Assembly (NCBI GenBank): GCA_026120035.1
Contig: JALRME010000006.1
Coordinates: forward strand, 1,302,001-1,366,000
From: Coleophoma eucalyptorum
Taxonomy: Eukaryota > Ascomycota > Leotiomycetes > Helotiales > Dermateaceae
DNA: 64,000 nucleotides
Direction of reading: 5' to 3'
Shown: positions 39,601 to 49,588 of the stretch, in pieces
Layout: each line of letters opens with the position of its first letter
How positions within the stretch are numbered: position 1 is the first letter of the stretch
Made by a program: the position numbers and the translations under genes
Notes under the pieces: generated by a model
Told to the model about the DNA's origin: nothing
Databases searched by the model: none
Seen by the model: only the letters and a program-made list of their open reading frames with translations

Positions 39601-41926
39601 CCGATTCTCCTGGGTGCGTATTCTCGGCCTTCTCTGGCAGCCTGAGGAACTTCTCGATTCTGTCGGCGCTGACCTTGGCATTTATAGCTGCAACCATTAA
39701 GTATGGAATGTGTGACACTAGACCTTCCAGCTGTAGGAACAGACTAATCGCCGTGAAGGCGACTGAGGGTAGTAAATTTCCATGGATGTACGAGTATGTC
39801 GCCAAGGAGAGGGCTGTTAGGACAATAGGTGTAAATTCGGAAGCAACCGACATGTAGAGGTTATTGATTCTCGTTTTCCAGAGCATAGAGAGCTCCTCTT
39901 CACGTACTTTCGAGACTTTCTCTGTCCACTGATTCTCAATGGCGGAGAACTTGATTTGTCGTATTCCCTGCAGAGCTTCGGTAATAATTCCAGTCCTTCT
40001 ATCCCGAATTTCCATCAAAGACTTCTGTTTCTGGCCGTATCGTTCTGCGAGGGTTTTGTTGATAGGAAACAAAACCAAAATGCCCACCATTCCGGCACAT
40101 AAGCTTTGCCAGCCGATGAGGAGTAATAAAAACACGACGGTGACTATAAGCTTGCCTGCAGAATTTATGTATTCTGTATTCTCTTGTCCAAACAAAGCAA
40201 TTTGATTGCAGTCAACTGTGAACATGTTGACAATATCTTGCTGAGATTTTGCCGGCTTTTTTTCTGTTGCTTGGTCGTCCGTCTTGCCATCATTTTCTTT
40301 CGCAGCCTCCTGTTCGTCTAATCAGCCTATGCAGGTTTCCTATAGATAACTAAAAATAGCCTTGCGGTGATTATTTCCTTGAGATTGAGTAGGATGAACT
40401 CAACCAATTGATAGCCTCATAGCTACAGTGAATGAACTGCTCCCCGTTTTGATAGACGAGCTACCTTGTGAGGGGATGGTCTAGTCCCACAGTTCTGAAA
40501 AAGGGAAATACTGCTTACCTCTTTAGGTGGCTCACTAGTATCCTTGATTCTCAGCAGTTTTGCGTACATGAGCGCATTAAGAGTAGACCGAAGCGGAATA
40601 ACGATGTCTACGCGAATCACCTGTTAGTACTGCATAAGACAACATGGAAATAAACGCACCAGAGGCTACTAGCCACATGATTCTCGAATCAACCAAATGC
40701 GAGCTCATGGTAGCTACAACAATGGGAACAACATATTTCCACGCCATGGGATCTATATCATCGGCATCATTTCGCGTCTCGAGGTACTTAAGTAACTGTA
40801 GCGTTGCCAAGGCAGGAGCCACATCGAAGAAATTGGAGAACAGAATGGCCGACCACTGCCAAATTAGTTGCCAGCGAAACTGCCAGAAGATTTGCACCCA
40901 TAGAGGAAGGCTATCATCCTTCAGCACCATATTACGGAAGTTGGCGGTAGCGTTCTCTGATCTCACAACATGCGTCATGGCGGGTAGATCTTCATTTTCA
41001 AACGTTTCCCTGCCCGCCTTGCGAAGAGAGGCGAAACACCAATGGAAGCTGTATCTAGACCAGAGGCTAACATTCATTTGCTGGTCCACGAATCTGCCAT
41101 TGGGTCGGAAGACAGCGGGGCGTCTTCGGACGGAAAATATGGCTGCAAACAAGGCAAGTGCAGCAGCAATCTGAGCACTGGTCAAAATTGATGTGACGAA
41201 GATTCGGTTACTATAAGCCTGGCTGCTGCGATCAGAGTCGCCGAGAAGTGCTACCGCCGCAATGATAACAATCAAGATACATGTCGTGATTCGGGAGACG
41301 GCACTTTTGAATCTTGCGACAAATTCCACCTCTCGGGCGGTGACAATGAGTTGCAAAAGCAAAAGTACCTATAAAGGGTCAAAAACATTTCTTCTGGTTG
41401 TACGGTCTTGGCATGATTTCTGACTTACCCAAGCGACAACCAACAGCCAAAGGCCCAAAATTGGAACCTCTGGACGGCCGAAGTCGAAGCCCTCCTGGAC
41501 AGACGTATAGATCGCGTTGGCAATGGAGAGTCCGAGACCCAGCAAGGCGAAAATGAAAATAGCGATGAATTGGGGTTGGTTGGTGAATTCCGCAATGGAA
41601 TCCGGAGTTGCAGCCCCATCTGCATCCTCATAAATTGCCCCCGCATGATGAGGACTTTTCACACGCCATTCGCCCTTTGCTAGAGTTCGAATGGAAGGAA
41701 TGGAAAACAGAGCGATCAAAAGAGTCAACCCGGAGGCTACTTCGTCGGCCCTCGCAGCCACGTGCATCGTGTACCCACGGTCCTTTGCGTGCAAGAACCG
41801 AGTGCCGGGGATTGATTTCGGTGAAGAAGAAATTAGCAGAACGGCCTCCTGAGATCCCGCCCGTGTCGAGTTAGTTTAGAAGAATGCAAACCCTGTGGCC
41901 TTTTCTGAATGGCATCAACCTTTACA
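36662..41926 (-). CDS. ABCC-type (MRP) ABC transporter, N-terminus uncertain
   Basis: Exons on the minus strand: (41926...) likely, then 41848-41429, 41368-40660, 40607-40519, 40309-37447 and 37377-36662. The layout is TMD0-TMD1-NBD1-TMD2-NBD2, about 1,600 aa. NBD1 has Walker A GPTGSGKS, signature LSGGQKWR and Walker B IIIMDD. NBD2 has GRTGAGKS (split by an intron), signature LSQGQKQ and Walker [13 protein letters not shown]. Both sites look functional. It should export conjugates, drugs or metabolites, or load the vacuole. An exon ending at 41926 with an SDF-type N-terminus like other fungal ABCC proteins joins in frame, but no in-frame ATG was found before a stop near 42120. The first ATG inside the sure coding region is 41764. 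An unseen first exon, a lost start or an error are possible. Confidence 0.85.
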
Positions 41927-42119
41927 ATCCTGCTGTCCGTCGCAGGAGGGAAAGAAAACCAATGTTCGTTTAAGGAAGCGACCAAGCCGAGTGGAAAGTC
42001 GGAGCCCCACGGACTTCTTAAGCTGCTAGTCTGGATGGCCGATAAGCTGGACTTCTCCACTGCCTGCTTAGACTTAGGCCCCCTAGACGCAATCCAGTCT
42101 GACGCACTCAGGCGCAAGA

Positions 42120-43259
42120 AGCCTCAGGAAATTAGGATGACCGGTGTGAGTCAATCAGGCCGACACCAGGCGTGTTTCGTTGGCTGCGTGCGCGTGGTGA
42201 TTGGTGCGCTCCACTCTTGATAAGATCGAGTTGGCCGGCGCAGATTAGGAAGGCGACACCCCTCATGCTTTGGTGTGATTCACCCTGATGGCAGCCTAGT
42301 CCATGCCCCCAAGTCCCATCTCACTGGTACCTTCTCAGTCTTGCCTAGTGCTCTCGCCTGAAAAGCTTAGCCTAGAGTTCTCATCTTGTACACTGTAGTC
42401 AGGCTGCTCGTACGAACGATCATAGACCTTAAAGCAGTTTGCGCGACATCAAGCCATTGGTCCACTATATCGACAACCTGTAAGGCTCAGCAAATCTCGC
42501 AAGGGTATGGAAGTCCACCTCCCTTAAGGTATGTAAGAACCCATGGATACTAGAGGACTATCTAAGTAAGACCGTAGGAAACAGCAGTGGGGTTTTATCA
42601 GTAAATTCTGGCTGTTCCCTCTATTTAATTTATGTGGATTTCGTACATGTTGCACTTGATTCCTGGTCCTATGCCCGTTCTACTTGTTCTTGTAGATGGC
42701 GAATAAACAACTCGGTCGGAATATCTCAGGCAAAAACTCGAAGGAGTCCACCCAATTTTACCAGGCATCCTCGCTTCTGTAGATACGATATAAACCCGAG
42801 TACATTATGCTTATGCTTATGCAGACTTCGTCCTGAGTTAGGTAGAGTATAAGTTTTATTGGAATGTCGCCTTGCACACTAAGAGGGTGGGAGTAGTTTG
42901 GATAAGGTTGCACTCCTTATACCTAGAGAAATTCTTTTATTGCATTTTCGCTTGTGCTTTCTTGTTCACAGCCATACATACTAAAATGCCTTGACCAAAG
43001 TGCTATCGTACAGAGTGGGATGTAAAAAGGTCGAGTACGTAAATGTTCCGAAGGGCACGGACTTTACTCGACCCTTGACATTCCCATATAAATAAGTACA
43101 CTTATCTCAATGTTATCTCAATGTTATCTCAATGTCTCGGTAGTGGTCGCCTCTATACAATTCTTCGTCCACCGTGTTGCCTCCACTGCTCCAGCATGTA
43201 CATGCATAATATATTCTAACGAGAACCTGCTCCGAAGTGTGTGCGTATACATTCCCACC
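42120..43259. other. Intergenic region, 1.1 kb
   Basis: Promoter space for the ABC transporter (left) and kinase-like gene (right). A 9-bp perfect inverted repeat (GGTCGAGTA at 43029-43037, TACTCGACC at 43065-43073) precedes a TATAAATA at 43087-43094. An 11-bp TTATCTCAATG motif is repeated three times at about 43102-43135. Confidence 0.45.
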
Positions 43260-43856
43260 ATGGTTCCTCGCCCCATTATCCATATCAACGGTTACCCCGG
43301 CGTAGGGAAACTCACAGTCGCAAAACACCTTGCTAAGCTCCTGGCCCCGTTTGATGGCAAACTGGTGCACAACCACCTGTTGATTAACCCGGCCGATGCC
43401 ATACTAAACCGCACCCAACCTGGCTACCAATCCCTCCGACATGCCATCCGAGCTGCCATTTTCACATCGCTTATCCTCGAGCCCGCGACGTATGACAGCC
43501 TCTACATCTTCACTGATTTCCAATCTCAGGACGAATTAGGTAGTTCGGTGTGTGAGGAGTATGCCGCAGCCGCCGCTGCTCGTGGCTGTGTCTTTATACC
43601 CATCGTAATGACTTGCGCTGCTCGTGAGAATATGGAGAGGCTGGTGTCACCGGAGCGCGCTGCGCATTTCAAGCTGACAGATATGGAGCTGGTCACGCAG
43701 TTTCGCGATGAGGTGGATGTATATCTGTTTGAACACAATCCTGCGCTTCTGCAGCTAGATGTGACGAATCTAGATCCGGAGACGGCAGCAATGTGCATTT
43801 CTGAGCATGTATTGAAGCTATGTCCAGATATGAAGAAAGAGCAAGCGGTTATGTGA
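43260..43856 (+). CDS. P-loop kinase-like ATPase (small AAA/chloramphenicol phosphotransferase-like)
   Basis: Single exon, 198 aa from the ATG at 43260, which puts HINGYPGVGKLTVAK (Walker A) at the usual N-terminal position. The ATG at 43110 would add 50 residues of unrelated sequence. A FTDFQSQDE segment could provide the Walker B/switch region. The size and pattern match uncharacterised P-loop kinases common in fungi and bacteria. It should bind ATP or GTP and may phosphorylate a small molecule; the substrate is unknown. It has no visible link with its neighbours. Confidence 0.8.
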   Translation: MVPRPIIHINGYPGVGKLTVAKHLAKLLAPFDGKLVHNHLLINPADAILNRTQPGYQSLRHAIRAAIFTSLILEPATYDSLYIFTDFQSQDELGSSVCEEYAAAAAARGCVFIPIVMTCAARENMERLVSPERAAHFKLTDMELVTQFRDEVDVYLFEHNPALLQLDVTNLDPETAAMCISEHVLKLCPDMKKEQAVM

Positions 43857-44565
43857 AGCCAGTATTGATACTTGCATGGGGCGGCGTTGGTTAGCAGTGG
43901 TACTTCAAAAGGCAAACTCAGGGCCCCTTTATATTATAATAGATGGAACTTATATAAGATAGCGAAATCTATCGCAAATTTCTTATCAAGTCCAAGCGCT
44001 TTACGCCGCAGAGAATAAGGGAGTTATTGTGATGACCAAAGGTAAGATTATTACTAGTATAGGTAATGTTGGAAATAACGATTCTGAAGATCAAGAGAAC
44101 TTGGATTGGCTATGGTATCGATTAGGTAACATGAAAGTGGTGACTGCCTGGAAAGCCTATTTACATGCAGGTACCTGTCGCGTAGCCACATGACCCCTTG
44201 ATTTCAACAGATGATATGCTTTGTATACACAGGTATCTCCTTAATTATAGATCCACTGCTAAAGCTACTGTAATTTAAAGCAGCTGCCACTAACAATGCT
44301 GCTCTACAACCAAATTCAAGGTTGCAAAACAATGGACTTCAGTAGTTCATTGCAAAGCTGTCACTACTGGGGTATTAAATGTCTCGATTCTGTATCCTGC
44401 AGAATCAAACAAGCATAAAGTGTGCCGAGAGATTTATACCGTTTCCCAATCTATACAAGTATACTTACTATGCTACTTGCTTATTTGATAAAAATTGCTA
44501 GCAGTATATTAAAATGAACCTATGACACAAACAATAGTATTACAACATTAGTGAGCTTTTGCATT
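43857..44565. other. Intergenic region, 0.7 kb
   Basis: AT-rich space between converging genes. No feature recognised; sequence around 44010-44250 may be a decayed repeat. Confidence 0.4.
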
Positions 44566-45692
44566 TCACCTTTCGATCTGCGCAAAGATATCCATCGTAT
44601 GATCCCAAATTTTCTTGCTCGTCCCCTCCAGGCGAACCTTCTCATAGCTTTTGCCTTTCGCTGGTGTATCGCCTCTTTGCCCGACAGCATAGGAACCACC
44701 ACCAATCTCTCCCAACGTGCCCTTGGCCACTTCAACCCCGTCAATGCTTTTCTGGTTGGCGTCAAGCGCTCCCTTTGCGGGGTATCGTGATGTAGCAAGA
44801 TACACCATAACATCGCCGCAGTCGTCCGCAGAAGTCATGTAAAACGACAGAAGGGGCTTCATGAGTCGCCAAACAAACCTGAACCACGATGGCATTTCCG
44901 GGTTATAGAACCCCGGCCCATCGACAAGGCCCGGGTAGATATGGGTCAGGCTGAGTTTCCCAGCGTGTCTTTCGGCGAACTCCTCGAACATGAAATTCTT
45001 CATGAAGCATGTGTGCTTTCGCACTCCGCTCACCCCGTACGTCTCTGGTGGAGGGCAGCCAATGGGAAAATCACCTTCGGAGGTCCCGTCCTCGAACCCT
45101 CCGGCATAGATTGATATGACGTGACCGGGCAGCGATGAAGCTGTCAGTAACGGCACAAGTTGCGTGATAAATCTCATGCGAGAATAGTAGACGGTCGAGA
45201 GGAAGGCATCGAGACCTTCACTCGTTGCTAAAAAAAAATACCATTAGTCCGATGCGCAGGATTGTGGGGCAATAGTCCAAGGGGACGCGGTGGTGACATA
45301 CTTGATCGTTCCTTGAGAATTGGATAAGAGTGGCTCATGTATAGCAAATTTATGCTTGACTTGTCATGGAGCGGGGCCTCAGTCTCTTGTCGAATTATCT
45401 CTGTACATGAGCGATCAACTTCACGGATAAGTGCGAGGTCGGTTGCCTCTATAAACCGCCAGTCAGAGCCGGGACTGGTAACTTGGCCTTGGGCTATAAC
45501 GGCTTTGGCACGGGTGGCGTTGCGACCGACGATATAGACGCGAAGTTTGGAGCCGTTGCTGGAAAAGCTTTTGGCAAGGCGATTAGCTACATACGAGCCA
45601 ATTCCAGTTGTCCCACCGACTATCACGGCAACCAAAGGAGGACCATTGGGTAGCTCGGCGACCGCTGAGCGAATAACCTTTATGTTTGGCAT
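44566..45692 (-). CDS. Short-chain dehydrogenase-like oxidoreductase (YxxxR variant)
   Basis: Exons 45692-45302 and 45227-44566 on the minus strand; 74-bp intron with a poly-T acceptor; 350 aa. The Rossmann motif GGTTGIGSYVA and VGRNATRA show NAD(P) binding. The usual catalytic YxxxK is represented by YYSRMRF, with Arg where Lys is expected. This form occurs in a group of fungal SDR-like proteins, often near secondary-metabolite genes. Its redox activity is therefore uncertain. The C-terminal SKKIWDHTMDIF segment is typical of the group. It stands alone here, divergent from the MDR oxidoreductase 1.5 kb away. Confidence 0.85.
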
Positions 45693-47226
45693 TGTTGAAA
45701 TGAAGATGGAAGGCGATCAACGATGGTAGCCAAGACAGGAAGGGAGGGCTAAAGGCCAGGGTTATATAGTTGTGAACTGTAGAGTTGCGTTCAATGAAGA
45801 GCCCAATGGAATTAGAAGCAGGACAAGCAGGCTATTTCCGAAGCGATCGAAATACGAATCGAGGTTAGACGTTGCACGCTTTGCTGGGGCAATGGATACG
45901 ATTCGAGGTTAGACTGGAGATTAACCACTACGGGCAATTCACACGGTATGTAGGCCCCCGCTCTTCCACCCGTCTTGCCAAGACTTAATGCAAATGCCCA
46001 TGAGACGGGAAGCGCAGGGTACAACTGAAAGGCAAGGAGAAGGAGAACATCCGACTATAATTATCTGCAAGTGCTTAGCACGAGTCCTGAGTACTTATAC
46101 TTGGCATCTATCGCTGCAGAAGCAGTTTTAGAACCAAGTAAACTCAGTCCCTTCATCTTAACTTTTACGTGGGTGTAGTAACTACGAGTCTTAGTTACAT
46201 TGGGTATTGCTCTGGCAGCGCTCCGTGTTGGTCTGTCTTCCAAAAAAAGGCAAAATAGTGGTTATCTTAACTAGCGTACCATTGTTATACCCCGTCATCT
46301 TTTGGATTCTAATATGCATAAGTTGATATATGGCTGCTGTACCTGGTCTTTAAGATAATTGGGTCAACGATTGGCACAACGAAGCGAGGGTGTCGACCAT
46401 CCTGCAGCGGGAAGCGGGGTAGGTCTGTGTATTCAAAATTGGTCGCCAATCATTCAGGGGAATGGAGCAGAGTCTGGTGACAATTTAGCTGTCATGTTTA
46501 GGCAACCAAGGCTCGTCAAGAGTATTAGATCTATGTATCTATGTATATACATCTACACCTAGCATTGCAGCCAGTATCAACTTCACAGATTCTTGCGTCG
46601 CCATGGAAGCGCCAGGACTCTGTGCCCTGTGTATCGCAGGACCAACAGCCATCCAACACTATGGTAAGGCCCGCAGATGTTTAGGAGAAATAAGTCTAGA
46701 ATTAAAAGGGTTTTATTTAATAAAGGTAGACGTAGGGTAATAGATAGAATAATTCAAGCACAGATAACATATCGCAAGAAGAGCATACTTGCTGATCTGG
46801 AAAAGAGTATCTGATTCTAATGCCCTCCTTTCCCTATATGAATCAAGTCCTCTTTAACTAGCTACAGACCCTTGGTCCACATTTTTCTGAACCACGCGTC
46901 TGGATCAAAGGCCTTTGAGCCCGTTGTAGTATTACTGTTTTTGTAGTATGAGCAGTGCTTGGTCGAAACTTTCTCCGGTCTGGAAGATACCGGCCCGAAA
47001 ATTATCACCGATCCAAGCCCAGCAATTAGCGATGGATCGGCTTTGCTTCACGAAGCCATACTACCGGCCCAAGCATTATCACCGATGTTAGCCAAACCGT
47101 CAGCGAGAGAGGAGAGCAAAGAGAAGCATTGCCCAAACCTATAAAAGCATGTCTCTGGTCGCACTACAACTACCAGCTCGATGCTATTCTCTGGATTAAA
47201 TACCTGAACACTGTCTCCCTGTAACG
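45693..47226. other. Intergenic region, 1.5 kb, with duplicated promoter element
   Basis: No gene. Near the right end a 25-bp element (TACCGGCCC, then ATTATCACCGAT) occurs twice, at 46988-47012 and 47062-47086, followed by a TATAAAAG box at 47140-47147. Confidence 0.5.
47140..47147 (+). promoter_or_regulatory. TATA box of MDR oxidoreductase gene
   Basis: TATAAAAG located 80 bp before the start codon at 47227, downstream of the duplicated 25-bp element. Confidence 0.45.
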
Positions 47227-48396
47227 ATGAAGCAATGGCTTTTGCAAGCCCCATCGGGCTTTGACAACCTCACTCTTCTGGAGTGCCCCATACCTCAAGC
47301 GACAGACAACGAAGTCCTGGTCAAATTTCATGCCGTGTCTCTCAATTATCGTGATGTGATGATTGCGAAGGTAAGGATCGAAAGTGCCCAACATTGGCTT
47401 TACATCTGCTCACCTTAACTTCCAAGGGCACCTACTATTGGCCGATAAAGCCCGATCTTGTTCCTGTGTAAGAGATTCTCAAGATTCAAGATCCTAGACT
47501 CCATTTTCCTGATCCCATAATTTTCAGGGCTAGTCATACGAAAGCCTCAGCTAATTCTGAACAGATCTGATGGTGCCGGTGAGGTAGTCAGCATCGGAAG
47601 CAAGGTCACACGATTCAAAGTTGGCCAGCGTGTGATCACTGCTTTCTACCAGAGCTTCATTGCTGGTACAATGTCTTTGGAACACAGTATGACTGCCCTT
47701 GGGGGGTCTATAGACGGTGTCCTGCGTGAATACGGCGTCTTCAACGAGCAAGGCTTGGTTTCCATTCCCGACAACCTCTCTTATCGAGAGGCTGCGACCC
47801 TTCCGTGTGCAGCTCTAACCGCGTGGGATACTCTGTACGGAGGCGGGAGACCACTTAAGCCAGGGGACACCGTCCTTGTGCAGGGGACTGGGGGTGTGAG
47901 TTTGTTTGCGCTCCAGTTTGCAGTGGCGGGTGGTGCAGAGGTAATTGCGACCACCAGCGATGCTAGGAAGGAAGCAATTCTCAAGGGGCTCGGTGCGCAT
48001 CACGTCATCAACTATAAAGAAGTAATGGAATGGGGACAAGTGGTAAAACAGCTGTCCCTAGATCAAAGAGGTGCAGATTATGCAGTCGAAATTGGTGGTC
48101 CCGCTACAATGGCACAATCCCGTGCGGCATCTGCCGTGGGTGGTGTTATTGCCGTTGTTGGAACCCGCGCTGGCAATGCTGGAAATGACGAGGGTGCGCA
48201 CACCAGCTTGTCTACCATCAGGCGGATCATGGTCGGGCATAGATTGCAACTTGAGGAAGTAGTACGCGCAATCCGTGCAAATAGCATCAAACCTGTGATT
48301 GATTCGAAGGTCTTCAAATTTGCGGAGGTGAAGGAAGCCTATCAATACTTAGAAGATGCGAAGCATGTTGGCAAGGTTGTGGTAGACATTATTTAA
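47227..48396 (+). CDS. MDR-family NAD(P)-dependent alcohol dehydrogenase / quinone oxidoreductase
   Basis: Exons 47227-47370, 47427-47467 and 47565-48396; introns 56 and 97 bp; 338 aa. The 41-bp middle exon encodes GTYYWPIKPDLVPV, joining LNYRDVMIAK to SDGAGEVV, the conserved order of the family. A GroES-like N-terminal half is followed by a Rossmann fold with QGTGGVSLFALQFA. The catalytic zinc Cys/His ligands of classical alcohol dehydrogenases are not evident (LNYRD and SDGAG replace them), so it fits the zinc-independent fungal branch. It should reduce or oxidise a carbonyl or quinone with NADPH in the cytosol; the substrate is unknown. Confidence 0.9.
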
Positions 48397-49588
48397 TAGG
48401 CATTGAACAATTGTCGTAGGAAATATATTTAGTTCAACATTGAGGTTTTTTTTTGAAAACCTTTATCTTGCTACAACAGAGGGACGAGAATCTGCCGTAT
48501 CATAGGGATCAATGCCACATGATACGATGGCATGCTCTACCACTTGCGAATTCAGTTTGCAGAGATCCTACTCCAATGGGAATAAGAAGATCATATGCTA
48601 GAATTTGTTCGCTATCAATCTACAGGTCTCTGTGACCAGTCCCACATTGCATAGTGAGATTCTACAACATATACCTGAGAAATGGTCAATAAGATACCCA
48701 ACGTTATTTTCAAAAAAAAAAGGGACTTTATTAAGCTATAACATATTTCCCTATTCGTGCACCCAAGGGTGTTGTGTACGAAAACATCAAAACACTTATA
48801 ATTCTTATAGATTACAACAATACTATTAAATATACTCTAGTTATTCGAACTTTATTAAATTCTAAAATTGCTTGTATGTACAAGTATTATATCCAAACTA
48901 ATTATTGTTATGTGCCTGATGCAAGGGCAGTCACAGGCTTTGGTGTCGGGGGATGAGGTAGTAGCTAAGTGTTACACAAGTTTTTCTATATTAAAACTAC
49001 TATAGGATAACAAAGTACTAACAGGATAGTGGAAACACGTAACTGATTTAGATCCAAGATGGATATGAAGTGAATGATTGATGTTAAGCACGAAGCGCCT
49101 ATCTGCTTAAGAACTTCATATTCTTATATACTAACTAACCTTTACCCAAGAGGTCTGAAAATTCTGGAAAGTCGACTTCTACACCTTCTACTCTCTCCTA
49201 AATCGATTATCGCGTCACCCCCCAGAGGATGGGGGTGGTAACGATAGAATTGGGTCGAGAAGCCATTCCATTTATTCGTGTAAGATTTAGATATAATAGT
49301 ACTAGCTTAAACGATCTGAAATTGGGGTATTTTGAGTACCTAGATACCTAAATGAATCCTGGTATTTTGATAAGATAAAGCTTGATTTAGTAGTAGTATT
49401 ATAAGTGGAATTTTGATGCGTTTCATTATTATTGTACGTAGATTACTTATATGTATAGTTCATAAATAGCGTGTTACTTTGTAGTATTATAGTTATCATC
49501 TAGTTTAGGTGCGTAAAATTTAACAACAGTTTTGTAGAATTTGACAATGGATCCTTAGCAAGTGATATAAAATTATATGGAAACGAAA
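48397..49588. other. Intergenic region, 1.2 kb, strongly AT-rich
   Basis: No gene recognised between about 48700 and 49560, where A/T runs dominate. An imperfect hairpin with CACCCCC/GGGGGTG arms lies at about 49207-49246. Confidence 0.45.
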
